Below, piece by piece: positions 1 to 11,600 of a DNA stretch of 64,000 bases (positions within the stretch are counted from its first letter, which is position 1; each line of letters opens with the position of its first letter). Below the pieces are notes generated by a model. That model worked only from the letters and a program-made list of their open reading frames with translations. It did no database searches and had not been told where the DNA came from. The position numbers and the translations under genes are program-made. The stretch comes from Macrostomum hystrix (lineage: Eukaryota > Platyhelminthes > Macrostomidae): assembly GCA_950097015.1 (NCBI GenBank), contig CATNEN010000001.1, forward strand, positions 1,352,001 to 1,416,000, written 5' to 3'.

Positions 1-139
1 TTTTTCATGTTTTTCAATGTTGATTTTTCGGGGCTAAAGTAACTATAACAGTTGGACCAGATGCGACATCTGTTTAGTCCGCAACTGTGACTTTTGTCAT
101 GTGAAATTTTTATGATTATAAAATCTGGGGATTGGGAAA

Positions 140-1120
140 TTTAGGGGATTGTGAAATGTGGGTTTTAGGGAATTATGGAATGTGAACTATAGGGGATTGT
201 GGAATGTGAGTTTTAGGAGATTATGGAACGTGAAGTTTAGGGGATTATGGAATCTGAGTTTTAGGAGATTATGGAATGTGAGTTTTAGGAGATTATGGAA
301 CGTGAAGTTTAGGAGATTATGGAATGTGAGTTTTAGGGGATTATGGAATGTGAGTTTTAGGAGATTAATGGAATGTGAGTTTTAGGGGATTGTGGAATGT
401 GAATTTTAGGGGATTGTGGAATGTGAATTTTAGGGGATTATGGAATGTGAGTTTTAGGGGATTATGGAATGTGAGTTTTAGGAGATTATGGAATGTGAGT
501 TTTAGGAGATTAATGGAATGTGAGTTTTAGGGGATTGTGGAATGTGAGTTTTAGGGGATTATGGAATGTGAATTTTAGGGGATTGTGGAATGTGAATTTT
601 AGGGGATTGTGGAATGTGAGTTTTAGGAGATTATGGAACGTGAAGTTTAGGAGATTATGGAATGTGAGTTTTAGGAGATTATGGAATGTGAGTTTTAGGA
701 GATTATGGAACGTGAAGTTTAGGGGATTATGGAACGTGAAGTTTAGGGGATTATGGAATGTGAGTTTTAGGGGATTGTGGAATGTGAATTTTAGGGGATT
801 ATGGAACGTGAAGTTTAGGGGATTATGGAATATGAGTTTTAGGAGATTATGGAATGTGAGTTTTAGGAGATTATGGAATGTGAGTTTTAGGAGATTATGG
901 AATGTGAGTTTTAGGGGATTGTGGAATGTGAGTTTTAGGAGATTATGGAATGTGAGTTTTAGGAGATTATGGAATGTGAGTTTTAGGGGATTGTGGAATG
1001 TGAATTTTAGGGGATTGTGGAATGTGAATTTTAGGGGATTATGGAATGTGAGTTTTAGGGGATTGTGGAATGTGAGTTTTAGGGGATTGTGGAATGTAAG
1101 TTTTAGAGGAATGTGAAGTT
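140..1120. repeat. 24-bp minisatellite, about 41 copies
   Basis: Tandem 24-bp unit with the core GGAATGTGAGTTTTAGG and variants (GAATTT, GAAGTT, GGGGATTGT, GGAGATTAT). The unit is a multiple of three, so one frame stays open for hundreds of bases and gives an eight-residue peptide repeat. No splice signal or homology supports it as coding. It lies downstream of the minus-strand zinc-finger exon, so it may sit in an intron of that gene. Confidence 0.93.
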
Positions 1121-1690
1121 TTGAGCATTGTGGGATGTGGAATTTTTAGGACTGTGAATTTCGGTAAATATGAAGTGTGGGGATTATGACTTCAAGGCAA
1201 CAACGGGGCATTTCTGACAGCGTGAGAAATCTACATTTGCTATTCTTTGAACAGACGAACACAGATTTAGTTTTTTTTCTAAATGGTTTTTGTTCCCAGA
1301 GGGCTCTTCAAATTTGAGCACAACAAAGAGAGCTCAGGGGACACACAATTGCAAATCTGTCAATTTATATTTAACAAGCTTTAACAATGCAGGTCTGGCC
1401 CGTAAAAGGAGGGTTAGTGTTTTTTCTTTTTTAACTGATAGCAATCATCAAATTCGGGTGCCCACAATAGCAATATATTGGCCCCTATAAAACTCGAGAC
1501 AGAATCACATCGCGTGGGTCTGTCCGTACTTTGCATTATTGAGTTCAGTACTTATAAAATTCACCTTATAATACTCGTAGTAAAAGTTCTACATTACTAT
1601 AAAAAAAGTTGCATCGAACTGTTTCTATGGTCAGACAGTGTTAAAAATGCCTGATAAAATCTACTTAGAAATAGATTTAAAAGTTTTTTA
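1121..1690. other. Unannotated spacer between two arrays
   Basis: AT-rich single-copy sequence. I searched both strands for the missing second half of the zinc finger begun at 2548 and saw no convincing exon, RNA gene or mobile element. Confidence 0.5.
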
Positions 1691-2400
1691 ACTGGGGTTT
1701 AACTTGTTAGACATGTGTAATTCCTTAGACAGCAGTTTAACATGTTAGACAAGTAGTTCACCTGTTAGACAAGTGTTTCACCAGTTAGACAGGTATTTCA
1801 CCTGTCAAACAAGTATTTCACTTGTTAGAAAGGTATTTCACCAGTTAGACGGGTATTTCACCAGTTGGACAGGTATTTCACCTGTTAAACAAGTATTTCA
1901 CTTGTTAGACAGGTATTTCACATGTTAGACTGGTAGTTCCCCTGTTAGACTGGTATTTCACCTGTTAGACAGGTATTTCACATGTTAGACTGGTAGTTCC
2001 CCTGTTAGACTGGTATTTCACCTGTTAGACTGGTATTTCACATGTTAGACTGGTAGTTCCCCTGTTAGACTGGTATTTCACCTGTTAGACTGGTATTTCA
2101 CCTGTTAGACTGGTATTTCACCTGTTAGACTGGTATTTCACATGTTAGACTGGTAGTTCCCCTGTTAGACTGGTATTTCACCTGTTAGACTGGTATTTCA
2201 CCTGTTAGACTGGTATTTCACCTGTTAGACTGGTATTTCACATGTTAGACTGGTAGTTCCCCTGTTAGACTGGTATTTCACCTGTTAGACTGGTATTTCA
2301 CCTGTTAGACAGGTATTTCAAATGTTAGACAGGTATTCACCTGTTAGACTGGTATTTCACCTGTTAGAAAGAAGTGTAACCTAGTAAACAAAAGTTGGAT
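1690..2400. repeat. 20-bp minisatellite, about 33 copies
   Basis: Tandem 20-bp unit with the core CCTGTTAGACTGGTATTTCA. The edges are degenerate (ACAAGTATTTCA variants) and the centre is homogeneous, with an alternating CCTGTTAGAC / CATGTTAGAC / GTAGTTCC sub-pattern. It shares GTTAGAC with the 23-bp array at 29.7-30.1 kb. It lies just 3' of the zinc-finger exon donor, so it is probably intronic on the minus strand. Confidence 0.93.
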
Positions 2401-2547
2401 ATGTTAAGACAGGAATTCCAGGTTTTAATCCACCTGTTAAACCAAAGTAGCCCTTTCTTTTTCATTCATGCAGTTAAGAAAGATTAATTAAAATTACAAG
2501 ATGGAATAACACCAGCGTAAAAATTAATCATTATATTTATTGCTCAC

Positions 2548-2599
2548 CTGCTGACAGATTTTGCATTTAAATCCCCGAAACGGTGTCTCGCGTGGCTCC

Positions 2600-2630
<31 letters not shown>

Positions 2631-3270
2631 CATTCGAGTTTTCCTCGGTCGGAGTCAGCGATTGCCGATGCTGCTGAGATTGACATTGGTTATCTAAATG
2701 ATTGTTTAATAATCGACCAGATTCTATAGATTCTTGTTGCTGTTGTTCCTGCTGCTGCTGCTGCTGCTGTTGGGGCTGGGGTGCCGGAGGCGGCGGGGGT
2801 GGTGGCTGGGGAGGCGGCGGATAAGCGGCGCTGCCGAATCGCTGATAGAGCTGTTCATAATTGGCGCCGTGCGCCTGATAAACAGCCGCAGCAGCATGGT
2901 AGGAGCCAAGGGGCCACCAAAGCGGCTGAGGCGGCAGTGTCGGCGGCGGCGCCAGATGCTGCTGCGGCTGGCATTGGGCCTGCATTTGTTGATGCAACAG
3001 AGCTTGATGATGCTGCTGCTGCTGATGCTGCTGAGCCTGCTGCTGCTGCTGCTGATGCTGCGGCATAGCGTGAGCTAAACTAACAGCCGGCGTCACTGTT
3101 CCACTCATGGCTTGCTGAATAGTATCGGGCTGATGATGAAAATGTGCACAACTATGATTGTAAGCAATCGCTGGTTGATAAAGCTTTGCACTAATATGGT
3201 TAGCAGTTGCAGAGTTAGTTGCAGATGGCCCTAGTAATGTAGATGCAGTGGCATGGTAATCATAGTTCAT
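2548..3270 (-). CDS. First coding exon of a poly-Gln C2H2 zinc-finger protein (partial)
   Basis: The ATG at 3268-3270 opens about 241 codons that end at a consensus donor (CAG|GTGAGC, exon end 2548). The N-terminal half is low complexity: several poly-Gln runs encoded by CAG/CAA, a poly-Pro run and His-rich stretches, typical of animal transcription-factor activation regions. The last residues read GFKCKICQQ, the C-x2-C half of a C2H2 zinc finger, so the finger is split by the intron and the His pair must lie in a later exon. That exon is not visible down to position 1, so the gene probably continues beyond the window. It is divergent from WDR7, with a 2.4-kb shared upstream region. I cannot name the family. 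A nuclear DNA-binding role is inferred from the half finger only. Confidence 0.7.
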
Positions 3271-5660
3271 TTTTTATTAAACTTGTTTGGGCTTAGACAG
3301 TTGATAATTCCCATCTGTTTTTCTGTTTATTTTATTTGGATTTGTAAAGATCAATGAGCAAGAGAAAACTCATCATTGCCCATTGGTTGACAGTCTGGCC
3401 AATAGCAAACTAGGAGCAATATTTTTAGGGTAGGCATAAAATGGTTGAAAAAACTACTTATAGTAGAGAGCTACAGATAGTTATACATTATTGTATATCT
3501 TTCTCTGGTGCTAAGTGAGTAGGTGGGGATGCAAGGCTGCAAGCCCCAATTTCATATTTAGCTTGACAATCTGTACATTAGCTATTTTGATAGACAAGTA
3601 AAGAAGTTTTACAATTTAAGGGCAATAAATTTAGGCACTGAACCAGAAATGGAATGCCTTTCTATTATGTAATTTGGTTTACATTCAGATAAATTATGTC
3701 TGTGAGCTATACAAAGGCAGCAATAAGTTGAGTTAATTGTGAAATTTACTGTTCACTTTTAAATACAAAAATATTTTGGTATCATTTTCATCACAAATGC
3801 ATCAGCTTTTCATGTATAATTATAAATATTAATGTATTCTTTTACTTGATAAACTAGAAAAATTTAGATTAAAATAAAATAAACTTGTTAACGATAGGCA
3901 GTAAACTGTTTGTTTATGTATACTATACTCTGATACTTTCAAAGAAAAAGATGACTACATGTTCAGAACTTATATTTTTATTTCAAGTTTTATTTCATTT
4001 CCCATTTAACTTATATCATGCTATTGTGTGCCATTTATTATGCTAGCTGCTGTACAGACTAGATAGTATATTAAACACTTTAGTTCTACTCATAGTAGCT
4101 ATGGCAATCAAAAAGACTTAAATAGAAATTAAGTTGCACCATGACCTATAATATAGACCTATAATACATAGAAACTGCATTACAGGTCTATAGGCCTATA
4201 CAAAAAATATTGCCTTTACTATAGCTTATAATATAACCAAGTTGAAATTATAAATAACTAGAAAAAAATGCTATGCTAGATTAATTTAATCATAGTCAGC
4301 CTATAGCAATCATTAGGCCTATCATTGCCCAAATTTTTAGACTTCAGAAACTTTTTAAAAAAAATAAGACAGGACATGACTCACAAATAATCTTAGTGTA
4401 TTGTGGTCAGTAATAAATATAGACAGGCAGATATAAATAATATTAAGGCCAAATACAACTAAATTTATGAGAGCTATAGATAAGGATACATTTTCTGAAA
4501 AAAAAATCATCTAGACATACAGGTAGGGGCCTACTAAGCACTAAGGAGGCACCAGCTTATTTCTTTGACTATTAAACAAATAGACACAAATCGACTAATG
4601 AACAGTGTCACACATAAGGTATAAAGCCATGTGAGTGCTCGGAATTCGTATATTACTATGTTAATATAAAAATGTTAATGATTTTACTTTATAAGACTAG
4701 TATATAAAGCTGGAAGCCACAAGCCAGTTTGATCAAAGTAGAACAATTTACTGATGTTAAGAGACTCAAGACCATAAAAATCAAATATCGTGCTAGAAAG
4801 CGCTTAAATTTAATTTTTTTGTTTGTTGCTTTAAAAAAAGAAAAATTACAACACAAATAGTGACGATCATGGGTTGTTTATGACATACGTAATTAACAGA
4901 GAAGAGTTATAATGCGTAACAGAAAATTTAGATTCATGTTTTTCTTCGAAACAGCTAACAATGAATCAACGAAAAGTTGCTACGTTCAGACTAGGCCTAA
5001 ACAATTTATTTGTTTCAAAGGTTTTTTAGAAGTGAAGTTATTTTACACTAGAGTAAGAATGAATTTATATGCTACGCATCAGCACTAATTACTATGCTAG
5101 ACCTTAGTAGCGTTTAGTCAACGAGATAAAGTAGTCATATCGTTCCTATGGATTGGAATTAAATTTTACAATTTGTACTTTCTCTTCTTAAAGAAGTAAC
5201 TTTCAAGGTTATAATTTTTGGCAGCATCTATAAAAATATTTATATAATATATAAAAATAAGTGAAATTTATTTTCCTTTTGAAAATAGAATGTCCAGTAT
5301 TTTTGAAAATGGCTATATAATTCCAAGCCAACTCCAGCTACTTAACTTTATTTATCCTAGCTAACAAGCAGAGAGCTTTACTCAGACCTTAGTTTCAGTT
5401 TCTGTTTTAATTAGCATATGTTGTTTTTGCTATCTTAGTAGACTGGTGTAGAGCTATTTCCCTTATTTTTATTATGATAGTACATGTTTCCTAAAATATC
5501 AAACAAATTGAGCCCCATGTCGCCATATTTATGGTATAAAATTATGTGTTTTTTGCTATTGTTTCAATTCTTATTAACATGAATACAGCCATGAGTAAGG
5601 TCAAATATTATTTTTTTACCTTCTAGAAACAAATTTCAGCTATCTGCACTGCCATTAGTA
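3271..5660. promoter_or_regulatory. Shared upstream region of the divergent zinc-finger and WDR7 genes
   Basis: AT-rich, non-repetitive 2.4 kb between two divergent start codons. It should hold both promoters and 5' UTRs. I see no open reading frame, RNA gene, tandem array or clear TATA/initiator pair. An acceptor-like TTTCAG at about 5634-5639, just before the WDR7 ATG, suggests a 5'-UTR intron or a trans-splice acceptor. Confidence 0.4.
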
Positions 5661-8600
5661 ATGCTTTCATCAACAAATTCTGACACATTTAAATGCATAG
5701 TACCAGTGGCACTATGGAGCAAGGAGCCACCTAGCCATTGCATAACATCGATAATTCTCATGCCAGAGCATAGCAGCATTGTTACTGGAAGCAGGGAAGG
5801 TCACATCATTGTTTGGGATGTTCAAGAGCACTGGAAGGTGAGTTAGCTTGTTTTGTGTGCATGCAATATCCATTGAAGCAATTCTGCATAATTCTTTTGT
5901 AACGCTAACCGATTCAGCTGAAGCCAGAGTTTGTGTACTTCTCACACAAAGCCAGCGTCGATGTTCTGTGCGAAGTTTTTGTCACCTTGCCAGATTCAAC
6001 AGCAGATTTGGATGGTCATTTTATCAGTTCAGATGCGAGTGGGTAAGTCAATATTCATTTACAGTGCTTCGCAACTTTCAGAATAGTTATCTTTTAGCCA
6101 TAAAAGCGTGTACATTTCTGCTTCTTCTTATTAGCAAAATGATCCTGTGGAACATGAACGCAGCGACAAGCAAGCTAATTAGACAGTCACAGTTCGTGCA
6201 TTCTGCCATCAAATACTACCAGTCAACATCATCCAGTACACCTATGCTGCTGTGCTGTGGTCGCTATCCGGACATCCTGGTGCTTAATCCCACCACGCTA
6301 GATCTGCTCTTCACCCTGTCATCGCGTAGGAAACCTCAGTGGATGTCGGCGTTTAGTGTGTTCAGTCACCCTGGCTGCAATGGTTAGTTTGTGCTGATAC
6401 CAGACATGCGTCTATTAGCTCTGCACCACATTTAATGTACACACTTCAAACTAACAGCCCTTCCTGTCCTTTCCCAGTGTACAAACTTCAAACTAACAGC
6501 CCTTCCTGTCCTTTCCCAGTGTACACACGACGAACTAACAACCCTTCCTGTCCTTTCCCAGTGTACACACGACGAACTAACAGCCCTTCCTGTCCCAATG
6601 TAAACACGCTCGACAAACCAACATCCCTTCCTGTGCCAGTGTACACACGCTCGACAATGTACACCTAAAAGGCATTCTAGTTAAATAATTTTTTTTATTT
6701 ACAGAGGACGTCCTCTTGGGAATATCCAGCTGTGGCACTGTGTTTATGTGGACCATTACTGGAGACGAAAAACGAGTAAGCGCTCAGAGGTTTCTCCGAC
6801 TTTTTTTAATGTTTTGATTTCTAATTACTGGACTTGGGAGTAATAAAAAATACAAAAAGGCGGCAGTGCGCTAGTTTGACTGCGGAGGGATCAAGCAGAT
6901 GACAAATGAGATGCGGAGAAATTTTGACATGGAATAGACACGGGAGAGATGAGACGCAGGAGAGATGAGATACACAAGGAGATGAGACACGGGAGAGATG
7001 AGATACGAGAGAGATGAGACACGGTAGAGACGAGGCATAAGAGAGATTAGACACATGGAGTTAAAACACTGGGAAGATGAGATACTGAAGAGATAAGACA
7101 CGGTTAGATGAAACAAAAGGTGAGATAAGACCGGGAGAGATGCCGTCCAGTAGGAGGTTTCAACTGTTGGAACAGATGAATCAGGAGTTAGCGAATTTGT
7201 CAATGCGAAAACCATTTAGAACGCTATCAAACTGGAGGACGAATCCAAGACGATTAGGTGCATGAGCACCCAAGCAATGGCGTGTCATCCGGATAATCCT
7301 CGCACCCTGCTGCTGGTGACGCCTAAGTTCTGGCAGATCTACGACGCTGTAGACATGTGCCTGCTGGTGTCGCAGGAGGCTCCTAGCGGCGGCAACGGCA
7401 AATCCACCCGATGGCAATCTGGCGATTTTCTAGCCGTCAATAGAATTCTGGTTGGAACTACGGACGGCGAAGCGTTTGTTTACCAGCTGCCTGCTGGGTA
7501 AGCCCAAATCGACATCTGTGTTGTCTGATGCGGATTAATTTCAGTGCTGTGCTATCTTAGTTGAGTGTCAAACTTTAATCCTTTGTGTTATTGATATTCC
7601 TGTTAAAGACATCCATGAGATCCTCGGGTTCAATTCAGGCACAGCCTCAGAATCAGATCCTCAGGATCAATTCAGGCACAGCCTCAGAATCAGATCCTCA
7701 GGATCAATTCAGGCACAGCCTCAGAATCAGATCCTCAGGATCAATTCAGGCACAGCCTCAGAATCAGATCCTCAGGATCAATTCAGGCACAGCCTCAGAA
7801 TCAGATCCTCAGGATCAATTCAAGCACAGCCTCAGAATCAGATCCTCAGGATCAATTCAGGCACAGCCTCAGAATCAGATCCTCAGGATCAATTCAGGCA
7901 CAGCCTCAGAATCAGATCCTCAGGATCAATTCAAGCACAGCCTCAGAATCAGATCCTCAGGATCAATTCAGGCACAGCCTCAGAATCAGATCCTCAGGAT
8001 CAATTCAGGCACAGCCTCAGACCAGATCCTCAGGATCAATTCAGGCACAGCCTCAGAATCAGATCCTCAGGATCAATTCAGGCACAGCCTCAGAATCAGA
8101 TCCTCAGGATCAATTCAGGCACAGCCTCAGAATCAGATCCTCAGGATCAATTCAGGCACAGCCTCAGAATCAGATCCTCAGGATCAATTCAGGCACAGCC
8201 TCAGAATCAGATCCTCAGGATCAATTCAGGCACAGCCTCAGAATCAGATCCTCAGGATCAATTCAGGCACAGCCTCAGATCCTCAAGTTTAATCTCGTCT
8301 TTGGTTGCTTTCTAGTTTTTTTTGTAACGTTAATTGTTAAATGTGGTTAAGTGTAAAATGATTATTCTCTGATGAGTTATTGAATTTTGACAATTACATA
8401 AAAAGTGGGGGGTTGTAGCCTACTGGTTAGGGCGTCGAACTCACGACTTGAAGGTCGGGTGTTCGATTCTAGACCGCACTGGAACAATTTGTGTCCTTTA
8501 GCAAGACACTCAACTTAGCATTGCTTCAGTTCACCCAGCTGTTAAATGGGTTCCAGCATCAGATGGGGTAATAGAGGGTGTGGCGTCCCCGAGTCCATGG

Positions 8601-11600
8601 ACTGTACAGCTGTACGCAGTCTTCAGATGCGCCGCGCAATAGCTGTGGCTGTGCTGTCGGCTGCGCATGTGACCCAATTGGGGCAAGTGTAATCAATTAT
8701 TATTCTTGTTATTATTATCATAAAAATCATTGGTTGGCTGAAAAGCATGAATTTTTTCAATAGGAAAAGAAACAATAAATTTAACAGAACTATACTAAAG
8801 TGACAACAACTTGAAGATTTCATAATATTTAATATTTAATCTTTACTCGATTTATATTGATTACGATTGATTTTTTATACAAATCCTTTGTTTAGACTTT
8901 TAATTTAAAACAATATTTTTTTCTGCAAAGTGCAGATTTCTTGAAACAATCTTTATAATTATTTCTTTATTATTAAAAATTAACCAACTATGAAAATAAT
9001 ACAGTGCGCTGCGTGGCAAGAAGTTTACATCGAGGTGAGTATCAGGAATCTGAAAACTGTTTGGCATAGGTGAAGCAGCAGTTCAACATATTTTTTTATA
9101 ATTCATTCATCTTCATCTACTAACTTTTAACAAAGCAAACCATTCTTGTTGCATGTTGTGTACTTTTTCATAGCATGATTTTCTTACAATATCAGTTTTT
9201 GTTATCTTATCAATTTAACAAACTTTTTTTAATAACACGTTATTATGAAATCCAAATTAGTAACGTAAATGCTGAGTTCTAGTTATATCATCCTATTTTA
9301 GTACTCGTAGCATACTTTTCATGTCGTTACTAAATTATATTTATAATATTATGTGCCCTAGTTCTAGTAAATATCATTAGCATCTGACTAGAATATTTAC
9401 TTACGCACACTTGTTATCTTTGGCAGGCTAAATTTCAATCCTTTCATGTTTAGATTTGTTCCCTCGCTTTATTGTACATTTTACAAATGTACATCCCCTC
9501 TCTTATCTGTCATTAGATTCTCTACCCCCCTCAGCCCAACCTCTCTCCAACACGCACATGCGTGTCATGTGACACCGTGGGGTGGCGGGTTCTATGTACG
9601 CTCATCCATAAAAATATTAGATTGGATGGAAATATTAAAGGATGTTTTGTTTATGTGTACACCAATCCGATGTTCATTTGGGTGGAGGCAATTTATTTTT
9701 TCCTTGTTCGTTTTTTGACAGCTATAAGTGTGAAGAAAATAAATCGCTAACGGGCAGTAGACTGTCTGTTGCGTTGTTCTTGGCTTAACTAATTTTTTAA
9801 ACACTTTTCTACTTTACAAACAAATCAACGCCCATTATTCTAGTTTCTTTGAGAAGAGTTAAACTTATTTTAATATTAGACTTTTTATATTTGACTCTTT
9901 CTTGTTTAATTCGTTGTGATAGAAAATGAAATTATGCATTTTTTTAGTTTATATTTACATCATGTCCTGGAGCCATTGTACAAATTCAAAGTGAAGTAAG
10001 ATGAACAATAAAAAAACCCTTAACTGTTTGATATACATAATATAACTTTCTAGATTGAGATTTAAAAGACTGTTAGCGAGGTGAAGCGGCTATTTAGAGA
10101 TGTTAAGTGTATTTCAAACTTAGTGTGAAGTCATGGCTAGGTATGTGGACTGAGCTAGCTGCTATGCGGAGTGATGAGGCTCTTGTGCGGAGTGGGGAGG
10201 CTGCTATACGTGGAGTGAGGTGGCTGCTATGTAGAGTGACGTAGCTGGTTCGCGGAGTGAGGTGGTTGCTATTCGGAGCGAGGAGGCTGCTGTATGTGGA
10301 GTGAGGTGGCTGCTATGTGGAGTGAGGTGGCTGCTATGTAGAGTGAGGTGGCTGCTTTGCGGAGTGAGGTGGCTGCTATTCGGAGTGGGGAAGCTGCTAT
10401 GCGGAGTGGGGGTGGCTGCTATCTGATTCAGTACGTCTTATGTGCTGTTTTAAAATAAGAAAAGCCGAAGTAAATTTCTCACAAATTACTATTACCTTAT
10501 CATTGATGCGTCAGTGCGACCGAAGGTGCCGAACAAACGCGTCGCAGTGCGGAGCAGCCGACGCTCACCTGCAAGCTGCTGCTGGCCGGTCCGAATCCCG
10601 CAGCCGGAGCCGCCGGCGCCGAGCCATACGGCCCGGGTTTCAACCCGGCAGCTGCTGGCGCCGTGTTCCTCTATCATCGCCTGCCAGCTGGCGGCTCCCT
10701 TGTCATCTGCGCGCACGGCCAGGCCGGTTTGACTCTGTGGTTTCTGGCGCCCAACGTTGGCGCCACGCTGCCCGCGTCCGCTCTGTCCGGAGTTCGACCC
10801 AGCGTGCACACGAGCTTGCGGCTGCTGTGGCCGGCCGAACGCTGGCCGCTGGCCGACTGGGAGGTGACGTCAGCCACGCTGGTGTACACTAGCGGCAGGC
10901 TGGCTTTGGGCCTACAGTCTGGCCACATTGTACTGCTGACTATGGTTCAGTGGCTGGCTGCAGCCTGCTTTCAAGCGCCTAGGTGAGATTCCGCTCGATA
11001 TTTGGCTGGGGGTGAGAATTCCATGCTCGTTAATTTCAGGGGGTGAGATTTCCATGGCTGTTTATTTCAGGAGGTAAGATTTCCAAGGCTGTATATTTTA
11101 GGGGATGAGAATTCCATGGCTGTTCATTTCAGGGTATGAGATTTCCACGGCTGTATATTTCAGAGGGTGAGATTTCCATGGCTTTTCATTTCAGGGTATG
11201 AGATTTCCAAGGCTGTATATTTCAGGCAGTGAGATTTCCATGGCTGTTCGTTTCAGGGGGGTGAGATTTCCATGGCTGTTCATTTCAGGGTATGAGATTT
11301 CCATGGCTGTATATTTCAGGGGGTGAGATTTCCAAGGCTGTTTATTTCAGGAGGTAAGATTTCCAAGGCTCTTCATTTCAGGGGTGAGATTTCCATGGCT
11401 GTTCATTTCAGGGGGTGAGATTTCCACGGCAGTATATTTTAGGGGTGAGCTTTCCATGGCTGCTTATTTCAGGCGGTGAGATTTCCATGGCTGTTCGTTT
11501 CAGGGGGTGAGATTTCCATGGCTGTTCATTTCATGGGGTGAGATTTCCATGGCTGTTGGTTCTAGGGATGAGATCGAAAGACAATTCAAACTCCGTCTAT

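Noticed and set aside
158-1116. Long open frames with an eight-residue LWNVSFRR-type repeat
   Set aside because: They follow from a 24-bp tandem unit. Frames break wherever a unit has an indel, there is no homology, and no splice or start context supports translation.
7585-8292. 235-codon open frame over the 37-bp array
   Set aside because: It lies within WDR7 intron 5 between well-supported exons. The 37-bp unit cycles all three frames, so openness only means the unit has no stop in any frame.
8407-8480. Functional tRNA gene
   Set aside because: It has box A- and B-like motifs, but the cloverleaf is imperfect and the sequence continues into a SINE body with target duplications.
10440-10892. 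Other frames over WDR7 exon 7
   Set aside because: Only the frame joining exons 6 and 8 in phase 2 matches the WDR7 sequence; the others are GC-driven.
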